Positions 44,054 to 52,526 of a DNA stretch of 64,000 nucleotides are shown here, one piece after another; the first letter of the stretch is position 1; every line of letters starts with the position of its first letter. The notes beneath the pieces were generated by a model. It saw nothing but the letters and a program-made list of their open reading frames with translations, was not told where the DNA came from and did no database searches. The position numbers and the translations under genes were made by a program. The DNA comes from Mycolicibacterium anyangense (GTDB lineage: Bacteria; Actinomycetota; Actinomycetes; Mycobacteriales; Mycobacteriaceae), in assembly GCF_010731855.1 (NCBI RefSeq), contig NZ_AP022620.1, positions 3,224,001 to 3,288,000 on the forward strand, in the 5' to 3' direction.

Positions 44054-44103
44054 GGACTTTTAATCCGCAGGTCCCAGGTTCGACCCCTGGTGGGGGCACC
44101 AGC
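44054..44103 (+). repeat. Right attachment site core (attR), tRNA-Lys 3' fragment
   Basis: A copy of the last part of tRNA-Lys, 49/50 identical to 37623-37672. It lacks the 5' half, so it is not a tRNA gene. Left of it the sequence encodes, on the minus strand in attP, the alternative tail of the repressor. Confidence 0.92.
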
Positions 44104-44474
44104 TCCATCGCCGTCCACAGTCGCGGGCCGGCGTGGCACTGTTCCCAGCCGCACCGCACGGCGAATTCCGCATCCGATCCGCCCGACCCATCACCGATCG
44201 TTGTCTTCAGCAAAATTCTCGTCGGAAATGAGATTGGTGGACAGCACGTGGATACCGCGCCACTTCACCGCGCGACAAATCTTTCCCATCGTCAAAGATC
44301 GACACCAAAGACCAAGGGCGCCAGCACTCTAACGGGTTTGCGAGATACGCGCGCGTCAATTTTGACTGGCGCTCGCAGCCAAAAAATGACATTTCGCATC
44401 TCGGATGTGTGAGGTATTTCAGCAACGGGTAAGTAAGCTCACAATTCAGGTCGGGACCGGTTCAGGAGAGCCCT
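44104..44474. other. Gene-free chromosomal junction
   Basis: About 370 bases right of attR without a credible gene. The open frames here are short and have no family-like content. The region must hold the promoter of the small gene at 44475, whose AGGAG is at 44464-44468. Confidence 0.6.
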
Positions 44475-44633
44475 ATGAGCAGCCCGTGGGTCACCTCGAC
44501 CGATGTCGTGCGGTACGCCATCGCCGACACGGTCCGCAAGCTCGGCGGCGACGAGGAAGCGATCGACGACATCGCCACTGCGGCCACCTACGCGATCTGG
44601 TGTTCGGCCTTCACAACCGGCCAGAGCCGCTGA
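44475..44633 (+). CDS. Small conserved-looking protein
   Basis: A 52-residue frame with a strong ribosome-binding site (AGGAG, six bases before the ATG). The peptide is helical and acidic (WVTSTDVVRYAIADTVRKLG, DEEAIDDIATAATYAIW). The next gene starts 25 bases later. No family recognised; amino-acid content and start context make real translation likely. Confidence 0.6.
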   Translation: MSSPWVTSTDVVRYAIADTVRKLGGDEEAIDDIATAATYAIWCSAFTTGQSR

Positions 44634-44658
44634 CACCAACCGCCTAAAATCATCGGCG

Positions 44659-45015
44659 ATGGACGATCCCCGTAGCTCCGCGCCGTACTGGCGGCGTCAC
44701 CCGATGCTGACCCTGGCGATCGTGGGCCTGCTCTGCTTCGCCGTCGCTAACGGGTGGTACCTGACCGCCACGGCGATTGCAGCCGTCGTCGCCGCGGTCA
44801 CCACCCGGCGGGCGCTGCGCGCGGCCGCGCGTCGCAGGGCCGCACTACGCGCCCGTGCCGACTACGAACACACCCTGCACCTCGCCGGCGACCCGCGCGG
44901 CGGCTACGGGCAGTTCCCGCCGGTCGTGCCCGGCTGGTTTCCCGACCCGGGCCAACGTCGGCAGTGGCGCTACTTCGACGGCGCCGTCTGGACCGGGCAG
45001 GTCGCCCCGAGGTAG
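44659..45015 (+). CDS. DUF2510 membrane protein
   Basis: A 118-residue protein. Two membrane segments (LTLAIVGLLCFAVANGWYL and ATAIAAVVAAVTT) are followed by a basic helix and a C-terminal DUF2510 motif (PGWFPDPGQRRQWRYFDGAVW). DUF2510 is a short tryptophan-rich domain often found at the ends of actinobacterial membrane proteins. ATG 44659 is preferred to the longer frame because that would overlap the upstream small gene. The last 46 bases overlap the convergent MpaB-type gene. Confidence 0.8.
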   Translation: MDDPRSSAPYWRRHPMLTLAIVGLLCFAVANGWYLTATAIAAVVAAVTTRRALRAAARRRAALRARADYEHTLHLAGDPRGGYGQFPPVVPGWFPDPGQRRQWRYFDGAVWTGQVAPR

Positions 45016-46004
45016 TGGATCCCGTTGTCCCGGTGATCCACCGGTGGCAGGTTCCGGGTTGGCGTATGCACCAGCGGGGCGTCGGCGGGACTGCGCCCGG
45101 TCGCACGATCCCAGCCCGCACGTGCTCGCGGATGCATCCGGCGCCGGGGCGGTACCAGTTTGAAGGCCAGGTTCACCGCGCGGCCGAACAGCCAGTGCAA
45201 TCGCTCGTCGCGCCGCGACCAGGGGTAGCCCATCAGCTCCCGCACCGGCTCGTCATAGAGCCCGACCGTCAGCCACACCGCGAGAGGCCCCATCACCTTC
45301 AGGTACGCCGACCACAGCGGGTCCGGAATCCATTCCAGTGACGGGTGTTTGGGCATCGTGGACAGGTCAAGAACCTCGCGGGTGGCCCAGTTGTTCTCCA
45401 GCACCTCGCGGCACATGTGGTCCCAGTAGGCCTGGAAGTCCTCCCAGGTCTTCGGCACCGGCCGCATGCTCATGCCGTACATCCGGTACCAGGTGACGTG
45501 TTCGTCGAAGAGCTGGCGCTTCTGGGCTTCGGTCAGCCCGTCGCCGAAGTGCTCGGCGGTCAGGATGGTGCCCATGAAGAATGTCGCGTGCGCCCAGTAG
45601 AAGACATCGGGATTCAGCGCGCTGTAACGACGCCCCTGCTCGTCGACGCCCTTGATCGGGATGTGGTAGTCGCGGACCTCGGCGCCGGTGACCGGGGCAC
45701 GGTCGCCGTCGAACACCACGCCACCGATCGGATACAGCGAGCGCAGCAGCCGTGGCAGCCGCTCCCGGAAGAAGATCGAGTGTTCCTGAACCGCCGCCCC
45801 GAGTTGGGGATGCATGTTCTGCATCGAACCCGCCCAGGGGCCTTGCAGGAGCCCGCGCCAGTCGCCGAAGTACTTCCAGGTCAGCGAGTCGGGACCAAGG
45901 ACATCAGGCAGCATGTCGTAACCACCCGCGCTCACCGGGCAGCCCGGCCCGAGGGCAGCGCCGTCGGTGGTGTCCGGGTGCGCCTCGGACGTATCTTGGC
46001 TCAA
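44970..46004 (-). CDS. MpaB-family (DUF2236) oxygenase-like protein
   Basis: A 344-residue member of the oxygenase MpaB / DUF2236 family (YFGDWRGLLQGPWAGSMQ, HSIFFRERLPRLLRSLYPIG, NPDVFYWAHATFFMG, EHVTWYRMYG). The family contains haem-type enzymes related to rubber oxygenase and mycophenolate-pathway MpaB. Rv0826 holds the same relative position. The start is TTG 46004 with GAAGG at a proper distance. It diverges from a TetR gene; TGATGAC (46006-46012) and its reverse complement GTCATCA (46037-46043) flank the promoter region. Substrate unknown. Confidence 0.82.
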   Translation of the reverse strand: MSQDTSEAHPDTTDGAALGPGCPVSAGGYDMLPDVLGPDSLTWKYFGDWRGLLQGPWAGSMQNMHPQLGAAVQEHSIFFRERLPRLLRSLYPIGGVVFDGDRAPVTGAEVRDYHIPIKGVDEQGRRYSALNPDVFYWAHATFFMGTILTAEHFGDGLTEAQKRQLFDEHVTWYRMYGMSMRPVPKTWEDFQAYWDHMCREVLENNWATREVLDLSTMPKHPSLEWIPDPLWSAYLKVMGPLAVWLTVGLYDEPVRELMGYPWSRRDERLHWLFGRAVNLAFKLVPPRRRMHPRARAGWDRATGRSPADAPLVHTPTRNLPPVDHRDNGIHYLGATCPVQTAPSK

Positions 46005-46059
46005 CTGATGACCTTCACATTCTGACTACGTGCGTTGTCATCACGAGCTTAGGAGCCAT

Positions 46060-46641
46060 GTGACGTCGGGTCAACGACGGGGCCGCTGGTCGGGCGTGCC
46101 GCTGCAGGATCGCCAGACGCTGCGCCGCGACGAACTGCTCGCCGCGGGCCTGACACTGCTGGGCGATGCCGCGGGGCCCGCACTGACCGTGCGCGCCGTC
46201 TGCCGCACGTCCGGGCTGACCGAGCGTTACTTCTACGAAAGCTTCAGCGACCGCGACGATTTCGTCCGCGCCGTCTACGACGACGTCTGTAATCGCGCGA
46301 TGGCCACCCTGATGACGGCGAGCACACCCCGCGAAGCCGTCGAGCGGTTCGTCGCGCTGATGGTCGACGATCCGGTGCGCGGGCGGGTCCTGCTACTGGC
46401 GCCGGAGGTCGAGCCCGTGCTGATCCACTCCGGAGCGGAGTGGATGCCGAGCTTCATCAAGCTGCTGCAGGGCAAGCTCACCGAGATCGCCGACCCGACG
46501 ATGCAGAACATGGTCGCCACCGGTTTGATCGGGGCGCTGACGGCATTGTTCACCGCCTACCTGGACGGCCGGCTGGCAGCCTCGCGCGAGCAGTTCATCG
46601 ACTACTGCGTAGACCTGCTGCTCAGCCGAGCGGCGGGTTAG
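46060..46641 (+). CDS. TetR-family transcriptional regulator
   Basis: A 193-residue TetR protein. GTG 46060 has AGGAG five bases upstream. The helix-turn-helix reads LTVRAVCRTSGLTERYFYESF (residues about 36-56). The ligand domain is helical. It is divergent from the MpaB-type gene, its probable target. The 3' end overlaps the next convergent gene by four bases. Confidence 0.87.
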   Translation: MTSGQRRGRWSGVPLQDRQTLRRDELLAAGLTLLGDAAGPALTVRAVCRTSGLTERYFYESFSDRDDFVRAVYDDVCNRAMATLMTASTPREAVERFVALMVDDPVRGRVLLLAPEVEPVLIHSGAEWMPSFIKLLQGKLTEIADPTMQNMVATGLIGALTALFTAYLDGRLAASREQFIDYCVDLLLSRAAG

Positions 46642-47108
46642 CCGCCGGCGACCTGCCCGGCCTCACCCGGGACCTGGCCGTCCTGCAGAAGCTCACTGGA
46701 CGACGACTGCTGAGCCTGCGCTTGCTGCTCGGCCAGCTTCTCCTCGTACGCCGACCGGGCCTGGCGCCCCTCCGGGCTGCCGATCGAGTTACCCGGCACA
46801 CCGGCTGCGGCGAAGCTGTTGTTGCAGTTCAGGTAGAGCAGCACATTGCTACCAGTGCTGGAACCGCTGGAATCGAGGAAGTTGGCGCTGCGCGAACCGG
46901 TGACCGTGCACTGATCGGTCGGCAGGAAGCTGCCCACCCGGGTCGCGATCACCGGGGACTGGCCCGCATTGCTGATGGCCTGGGCCGCGTCGGCGTAGGT
47001 CTGCCCGGCGTATTCGTTGACCGCCGAGGCCACACCCGAACCGAAGACCGCGAACGATGCTGCCGCAACACCAACGGCTCCCATGCCGAGGACAAGGGGC
47101 TTCTTCAC
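46638..47108 (-). CDS. Secreted protein, PASTA-like segment
   Basis: A 156-residue exported protein. GTG 47108 with GGAGG upstream starts a signal peptide (KPLVLGMGAVGVAAASFAVF ... SGVASA). The mature part begins NEYAGQTYADAAQAISNAGQSP, which resembles one PASTA unit, and contains two cysteines (DQCTVTGS, LNCNNS). The end is a Gln/Ser-rich tail. The upstream extension of the open frame is rejected because of the clear signal sequence and ribosome-binding site. Function unknown; it may bind cell-wall material. Confidence 0.75.
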   Translation of the reverse strand: MKKPLVLGMGAVGVAAASFAVFGSGVASAVNEYAGQTYADAAQAISNAGQSPVIATRVGSFLPTDQCTVTGSRSANFLDSSGSSTGSNVLLYLNCNNSFAAAGVPGNSIGSPEGRQARSAYEEKLAEQQAQAQQSSSSELLQDGQVPGEAGQVAGG

Positions 47109-47296
47109 GTCTGCAACCTCCGAGTTGGGCATTTCCTGCGCGTTTACTGGAGAAACGCTTGTGGCTTCAGAATCGGAAGAGTACTCCACCGCGCCCGTCC
47201 GCGCAGGGGCACCGACCAGCAATTTGTGCGCCGCGCGTCGCCCACCGTGGACCGCGGCGAGCGGCCGCGGCCACCCGACTCGCCCGGGGCGGCAAC

Positions 47297-47326
47297 TTGA
47301 ATGTCACCGGGATACACAGATATATT
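47297..47326 (+). promoter_or_regulatory. Housekeeping-type promoter for desA1
   Basis: TTGAAT (47297-47302), an 18-base spacer and TATATT (47321-47326) make a good SigA-type promoter about 36 bases before the desA1 ATG. The gene also has a strong GGAGG site. Confidence 0.6.
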
Positions 47327-47361
47327 GGTGCAACTACTGGAAACAGATAACTGGAGGGTTC

Positions 47362-48357
47362 ATGTCGAAAGACCTGACCGACCTCGAACTTTTGCGTCAG
47401 CTCGAACCGGTGGCGGAGAAGCTGATCAACCGGCACCTGTCGATGTTCAAAGACTGGAACCCGCACGACTACATCCCATGGTCGGAGGGCAAGAACTACT
47501 ACGCTCTCGGCGGCCAGGACTGGCATCCCGACCAGGCCCAGCTCTCCGAGGTGGCCCGTACCGCGATGGTGCAGAACCTGCTGACCGAGGACAACCTGCC
47601 CGCCTACCACCGCGAGATCGCGATGAACTTCTCCACCGACGGCCCGTGGGGCTACTGGGTCAACCGGTGGACCGCCGAGGAGAACCGGCACGGCATCTCG
47701 ATCCGTGACTACCTCGTCGTCACCCGCAACTGCGATCCCGTCGAACTCGAGGAACTGCGCGTCGAGCAGATGACCCGCGGCTTCTCCCCCGGCCAGAATC
47801 AGCAGGGCGACCTGTTCGCCGAGAGCCTGTTCGACTCGGTGATGTACGTCAGCTTCCAGGAACTGGCCACCCGCGTCTCGCACCGCAACACCGGTAAGGC
47901 CTGCCAGGAGCCGGTCGCCGAGCAGCTGCTGGCGCGGATCTCCAATGACGAGAACCTGCACATGATCTTCTACCGGGACATCAGCGAAGCCGGGTTCGAT
48001 GTCGCCCCCAACCAGGCCATGACGTCGCTGCACCGGGTGCTGCGCAACTTCAAGATGCCCGGATACACCGTGCCGGACTTCCGCCGTAAGGCCGTCATCA
48101 TCGCCATGGGCGGCGTCTACGACCCGCGCATCCACCTCGACGATGTCGTGATGCCGGTGCTGAAGAAGTGGCGCATCTTCGAGCGTGAGGACTTCACCGG
48201 CGAGGCCGCCCGGCTGCGCGACGACCTGGGCAATCTGATCAAGGAGCTCGAGGAGACCTGCGACAAGTTCGAAGAGGCCAAGGCGCGCAAGCTGGAACGC
48301 GACGCGAAGCTGGCCGAGAAGCGGGCCGCCAAGGCACTCGCGGGAGCTTCGACATAG
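47362..48357 (+). CDS. desA1: Acyl-ACP desaturase DesA1
   Basis: A 331-residue soluble diiron desaturase, ortholog of Rv0824c. Iron-binding motifs are the first Glu in LLTEDNLPAYHREIAM, EENRHG and ISNDENLHMIFYRD (two ExxH motifs). It introduces a double bond into acyl chains on acyl carrier protein during mycolic acid synthesis and is essential in M. smegmatis as known from the literature. ATG 47362 is set by the strong ribosome-binding site and the conserved N-terminus. The dihydrouridine synthase gene follows directly. Confidence 0.95.
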   Translation: MSKDLTDLELLRQLEPVAEKLINRHLSMFKDWNPHDYIPWSEGKNYYALGGQDWHPDQAQLSEVARTAMVQNLLTEDNLPAYHREIAMNFSTDGPWGYWVNRWTAEENRHGISIRDYLVVTRNCDPVELEELRVEQMTRGFSPGQNQQGDLFAESLFDSVMYVSFQELATRVSHRNTGKACQEPVAEQLLARISNDENLHMIFYRDISEAGFDVAPNQAMTSLHRVLRNFKMPGYTVPDFRRKAVIIAMGGVYDPRIHLDDVVMPVLKKWRIFEREDFTGEAARLRDDLGNLIKELEETCDKFEEAKARKLERDAKLAEKRAAKALAGAST

Positions 48358-48422
48358 TCGACACCTCACCAGCCACCACCGGGCTGCGGATCGGGCCCTT
48401 CGCCCTCCGCAGCCCGGTTGTC

Positions 48423-49517
48423 TTGGCGCCGATGGCCGGCGTCACCAACGTCGCGTTCCGCACCCTGTGCCGGGAACTCGAAGAGGCCAAGGTCGGAACC
48501 GTTTCAGGCCTCTACGTCTGCGAGATGGTCACCGCCCGCGCCCTCGTCGAACGACATCCCGTGACGATGCACATGACGACATTCGCCCCGCAGGAGTCCC
48601 CGCGCTCGCTGCAGCTCTACACCGTCGACCCGGCCACCACCTATGAGGCGGCCAAGATGGTCGTCGAGGAGAACCTCGCCGACCACATCGACATGAACTT
48701 CGGCTGTCCTGTGCCCAAAGTCACACGCCGCGGTGGCGGGGCGGCGCTGCCCTACAAGCGACGCCTGTTCGGCCAGATCGTCGCGGCTGCCGTGCGCGCC
48801 ACCGAGGGCACCTCGGTCCCGGTGACGGTGAAGTTCCGCATCGGCGTCGACGACGCCCACCGCACCCATCTCGACGCCGGCCGCATCGCCGAGCAGGAAG
48901 GCGCGGCAGCGGTGGCGCTGCACGCCCGCACCGCAGCTCAGCGGTACTCCGGCACCGCCGACTGGGACGAGATCGGAAAGCTCAAGGAGGCGGTGACCTC
49001 CATCCCGGTTCTGGGTAACGGCGATATCTTCGAAGCCAACGACGCCCTGGCCATGATGGCTGCCACCGGATGCGACGGGGTCGTCATCGGACGCGGCTGC
49101 CTGGGCCGGCCCTGGCTGTTCGCCGAGCTCTCGGCGGCCTTCACCGGCTCACCTGCACCGACGCCACCCACCCTCGGTGAGGTCGCCGACATCATGCGCC
49201 GCCACGGCGGGCTCCTGGCCGAGCACTTCGGCGAGGACAAGGGCATGCGGGACATGCGCAAGCACATCGCCTGGTATCTGCACGGCTTCCCAGCGGGCGC
49301 CGACCTGCGTCGGGCATTGGCCCTGGTCAAGACCCTCGATGAGCTCGACGGACTGCTCGACCAGCTCGACCCGGAGGTGCCCTTCCCGGCGGCGGCGACC
49401 GGCCCGCGCGGGCGCCAGGGCTCGGCCGCCTCGGTGTCGCTGCCCGAAGGCTGGCTCGACGATCCGGACGACTGCACTGTGCCCGAAGGCGCCGAGATCA
49501 TGGGATCGGGTGGCTGA
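48423..49517 (+). CDS. dus: tRNA-dihydrouridine synthase (Dus)
   Basis: A DusB-type flavoenzyme, counterpart of Rv0823c, that reduces uridines in tRNA. Motifs are LAPMAGVTNVAFR, the catalytic Cys in NFGCPVPKVTRRGGGAAL, VTVKFRIGVDD, LHARTAAQRYSG and VIGRGCLGRPWL. The coordinates begin at TTG 48423, the first normal start codon, but homology-like sequence continues upstream (GLRIGPFALRSPVV) to about 48357 without any ATG, GTG or TTG. The true start is therefore uncertain and may use a rare codon close to the desA1 stop. It is probably cotranscribed with desA1. Confidence 0.88.
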   Translation: MAPMAGVTNVAFRTLCRELEEAKVGTVSGLYVCEMVTARALVERHPVTMHMTTFAPQESPRSLQLYTVDPATTYEAAKMVVEENLADHIDMNFGCPVPKVTRRGGGAALPYKRRLFGQIVAAAVRATEGTSVPVTVKFRIGVDDAHRTHLDAGRIAEQEGAAAVALHARTAAQRYSGTADWDEIGKLKEAVTSIPVLGNGDIFEANDALAMMAATGCDGVVIGRGCLGRPWLFAELSAAFTGSPAPTPPTLGEVADIMRRHGGLLAEHFGEDKGMRDMRKHIAWYLHGFPAGADLRRALALVKTLDELDGLLDQLDPEVPFPAAATGPRGRQGSAASVSLPEGWLDDPDDCTVPEGAEIMGSGG

Positions 49518-49706
49518 TTCGAGACGGTCCCGACATCTCGGTGAGCTGGCGGCCACACATCTTGTCTCAGTACGATGAGGAACTTGTTGTAGACCGCCCC
49601 AGGAGCGGATCCGGGGCGAGAGGACGGCATTCCTCACCGAAGGTGCCAAGCAAGCCGTACCGCGCGACGACGCGCAAGACCCACCGGAGTCGGAGGCGAC
49701 TGGAAC

Positions 49707-51743
49707 ATGAGTGACGGCGATAGCGCCACTCCTGGCCAGCGCGACGGCACCGAACCGGTCAGCGGCGAGCGCGTCACCCGAACACCGCGGCCCGCACACA
49801 GTCCCGCGCCCTGGGAACGCGCCGCGGCGTCCCACCGTGCCCCAGAGATGGCCCCAGAGCCGGCCTCCCGCCCGCGACCGTCGGGCAACCACACCGAAGG
49901 CGTCACGGTTGCCGACCTGATCGCGAAGGTCGCCGGGACCCCTGCCACACCGGCTGCGCCCAACCGGCACCGGATACAGGCGCCCGTCGAGCCGGCCGAC
50001 GATGCGGCGGACCGGACCGAACCGATCCCGGTTGTCACGGCCGCCTACGCCGCTGAGCTGCCCGACCTGGAAGCCATCAGCCGTGCCCGCGGGCCGCTGG
50101 TCGCCGATCCCGACCCCGCCACACCCCGGAAGAAGACCGCCAGGAAGGCGGAAAAGAACAAGACCAAGCGCCGCAGACCCGTCCTGCTGGCCGGGCGGTC
50201 GGCGGCCGCCGTGTTCGCGGTATCCGCCCTGGCCCTGACCGGCGGGGCCTGGCAGTGGCAGTCCACCAAGAACGATCAGCTGCGCAATGTGGCGGCACTG
50301 GACCCGAACTCGCGGGACATCCTGGACCCCAATGCTCAGCACGGCGACGAGAACTTCCTGATCGTCGGCGTCGACTCACGGACCGGGGCCAACGGCCAGA
50401 TGGGGGCGGGCAGCACCGCCGATGCCGAAGGCGCGCGCTCCGACACCATCATGCTGGTCAACATCCCGGCCGACCGGAAACGGGTGGTCGCGGTCTCCTT
50501 CCCCCGTGATCTGGCGATCACCCCGATGAAGTGTCAGGCCTGGAACTCCGACACCGGCGCCTACGGCCCGGTGTACGACGCCAACACCGGCGAGTGGAGC
50601 GACGACTGGCGCTACACCGAGACCAAGATCAATTCCGCCTACGCACTGGGCGGCCCGAAGTGCCTGGTCAAGGTCATCCAGAAGATGTCCGGCCTGTCGA
50701 TCAACCGGTTCATGGCGGTGGACTTCGCCGGCTTCGCCAAGATGGTCGACGCCGTCGGGGGTGTGGAGGTCTGCAGCACCACACCGCTGGAGGACTACGA
50801 GCTGGGCACGGTGCTGGCCAACGCCGGACGGCAAACCCTGGACGGCCACACCGCCCTGAACTACGTGCGAGCCCGCCAGGTCACCACCGAACTCAACGGT
50901 GACTACGGCCGGATCAAACGCCAGCAGCTGTTCCTGTCCTCGCTGCTGCGCTCGATCATCTCCAAGGACACGCTGTTCAGCCTCAGCAAACTCAACAACG
51001 TCGTCAACATGTTCATCGACGACACCTATGTCGACAACGTACGGACCAAGGACCTGGTCGACCTCGGCCAGTCACTGCAGGGCATCAACGCCGGCCGGAT
51101 CACCTTCGTCACCGTCCCGACGACCGGCATCACCGATTCCGACGGCAACGAGGAACCGCGGACCCAGGACATCAGGGCGCTGTTCGACGCGATCATCAAC
51201 GATGACCCGCTGCCCGGCGAGAACGACACCAACGCGACCACCAGCCCGATGACCGCGGCCAAGAAGGCCGAGGAAGCCGCCCCCAGCGCCACCACGCAGG
51301 AGCCGGACGGGACCACCCAGACCGAACTGGTCAACGCGGTGACCACCAACCCGGCCGACGTCACCGTCCAGGTCTCGAACTCCACCGGTCAGCAGGGCCT
51401 GGGCGCGACCGCCACGACCGCGTTGCAGCAGCACGGCTTCAACGTGCTCGAGCCCGACGACTACACCGGCACCGTCAGCGGCACCACCGTGATGTTCTCG
51501 GCCGGCAACGAGGAGGCGGCCGCCACCGTGGCCGCAGCGTTCCCGAACGCGGCGATGCAACGGGTGTCCGGGCTGGGGCAGACGGTGCAGGTGGTCCTCG
51601 GTCCGGACTTCAGCAGCGTCGCCCCGCCACCGCCGAGCGGTTCGGCGGTCAGCGTGCATGTCAGCCACACCGCGGGCAGCACGCCGACGCCGTTGCCCGA
51701 AGACCTCACGGTGACCAACGGAGCCGACGTCACCTGCGAATAA
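49707..51743 (+). CDS. LCP (LytR-CpsA-Psr) family cell-wall ligase with LytR_C domain
   Basis: A 678-residue protein, ortholog of Rv0822c. A long cytoplasmic N-terminus (about 160 residues, Pro/Arg-rich) precedes one membrane helix (AAAVFAVSALALTGGA). The LCP domain runs from about 215 to 460 with NFLIVGVDSR, EGARSDTIMLVNI, VSFPRDLAI and later DYGRIKRQQLFL, which holds catalytic Asp and Arg residues. A LytR_C domain (VQVSNSTGQQGLGATATTAL) follows at about 550-640. LCP enzymes attach arabinogalactan to peptidoglycan outside the membrane. The C-terminus ends in a Ser/Pro-rich stretch. Confidence 0.92.
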   Translation: MSDGDSATPGQRDGTEPVSGERVTRTPRPAHSPAPWERAAASHRAPEMAPEPASRPRPSGNHTEGVTVADLIAKVAGTPATPAAPNRHRIQAPVEPADDAADRTEPIPVVTAAYAAELPDLEAISRARGPLVADPDPATPRKKTARKAEKNKTKRRRPVLLAGRSAAAVFAVSALALTGGAWQWQSTKNDQLRNVAALDPNSRDILDPNAQHGDENFLIVGVDSRTGANGQMGAGSTADAEGARSDTIMLVNIPADRKRVVAVSFPRDLAITPMKCQAWNSDTGAYGPVYDANTGEWSDDWRYTETKINSAYALGGPKCLVKVIQKMSGLSINRFMAVDFAGFAKMVDAVGGVEVCSTTPLEDYELGTVLANAGRQTLDGHTALNYVRARQVTTELNGDYGRIKRQQLFLSSLLRSIISKDTLFSLSKLNNVVNMFIDDTYVDNVRTKDLVDLGQSLQGINAGRITFVTVPTTGITDSDGNEEPRTQDIRALFDAIINDDPLPGENDTNATTSPMTAAKKAEEAAPSATTQEPDGTTQTELVNAVTTNPADVTVQVSNSTGQQGLGATATTALQQHGFNVLEPDDYTGTVSGTTVMFSAGNEEAAATVAAAFPNAAMQRVSGLGQTVQVVLGPDFSSVAPPPPSGSAVSVHVSHTAGSTPTPLPEDLTVTNGADVTCE

Positions 51744-51766
51744 GCCTGTCGGCCCGGTTTGCTTCC

Positions 51767-51784
51767 ATTCACCGTTCGTTCACC
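51767..51784 (+). promoter_or_regulatory. Pho box upstream of phoU
   Basis: ATTCACC and GTTCACC are spaced 11 bases apart (51767-51773, 51778-51784). This is the direct-repeat pattern bound by PhoP of streptomycetes and by RegX3-type regulators. It lies 46 bases before the phoU start. Confidence 0.55.
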
Positions 51785-51829
51785 GACCGGCGGCATACTC
51801 CGCTCACCTTCAGAAAGTAGGGTGGAGCA

Positions 51830-52495
51830 ATGCGGACCGCATATCATGAGCAGCTCGATGCGCTGACGAACCAACTGGCCGAGATGTGCCGGATGGCCGG
51901 GGTGGCGATGGAGCGTGCGACACAGTCCCTGCTGCAGGCCGACCTGGTGTTGGCCGAGCAGGTGATCGGCGACCACGAGGCGCTCTCGAGCGCCAGTGCG
52001 CGCGCCGAAGAGGCGGCCTTCGTGCTGCTGGCCCTGCAGGCGCCGGTGGCCGGCGACCTGCGCGCGATCGTCAGCTCCATCCAGATCGTTGCCGACGTCG
52101 ACCGGATGGGCGCGCTGGCACTGCACGTTGCCAAGATCGCCCGCCGCCGCCACCCGCAGCACGCGCTGCCCGAAGAGGTCAACGGCTACTTCGCCGAAAT
52201 GGGAAGGGTCGCAGTCGAATTGGGGAACAGCGCCCGCGAGGTGCTGCTGTCCCGGGATCCGGAGAAGGCGCGTCGCATCCGCGAGGAAGACGATGCGATG
52301 GATGACCTGCACCGGCACCTGTTCAGCGTCATGATGGACCGCGAGTGGAAGCATGGTGTGGCCGCCGCGGTCGACGTCACCCTGCTGGGCCGGTTCTACG
52401 AGCGCTTCGCCGACCACGCCGTGGAGATCTCCCGCCGGGTGATCTTCCAGGTGACCGGTCACCTGCCCGAGGAAGAGGAGATTCCGACCTACTGA
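51830..52495 (+). CDS. phoY2: Phosphate signalling regulator PhoU/PhoY2
   Basis: A 221-residue PhoU protein, ortholog of Rv0821c. It is a two-repeat helical bundle with the acidic metal-binding motif pattern in each half ([20 protein letters not shown] and [20 protein letters not shown]). PhoU connects the Pst transporter to the SenX3-RegX3 two-component system and blocks the phosphate starvation response when phosphate is sufficient. It faces the pstSCAB operon tail to tail across a strong terminator. A Pho box stands upstream. Confidence 0.95.
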   Translation: MRTAYHEQLDALTNQLAEMCRMAGVAMERATQSLLQADLVLAEQVIGDHEALSSASARAEEAAFVLLALQAPVAGDLRAIVSSIQIVADVDRMGALALHVAKIARRRHPQHALPEEVNGYFAEMGRVAVELGNSAREVLLSRDPEKARRIREEDDAMDDLHRHLFSVMMDREWKHGVAAAVDVTLLGRFYERFADHAVEISRRVIFQVTGHLPEEEEIPTY

Positions 52496-52526
52496 GTCGG
52501 GATCTCAACCGGGACAACCGAATACC

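Larger units (their letters stand above)
37623..44103. mobile_element. 6.4-kb integrated prophage-like / satellite-like element in tRNA-Lys
   Basis: The boundaries are given by a 50-base direct repeat of the tRNA-Lys 3' end (37623-37672 and 44054-44103, 49 of 50 identical). Between them lie a divergent repressor/Cro pair, small genes, a replication-type gene, a DUF7341-like gene, three exported-protein genes and a truncated tyrosine integrase next to the right repeat. The order repressor-core-integrase in the circular form and the absence of capsid, tail and lysis genes suggest a degraded prophage or a phage satellite. Base composition is less GC-rich than the host in several parts, especially 41000-43900. 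Confidence 0.88.

Noticed and set aside
44054..44103. Second tRNA-Lys gene
   Set aside because: Only the 3' 50 bases are present; the acceptor 5' strand and D arm are missing. It is the attR duplicate.
46006..46043. TGATGAC ... GTCATCA as the TetR operator
   Set aside because: The spacer of 24 bases is too long for one TetR dimer site and the arms touch the MpaB start, so I only mention it in the gene entry.
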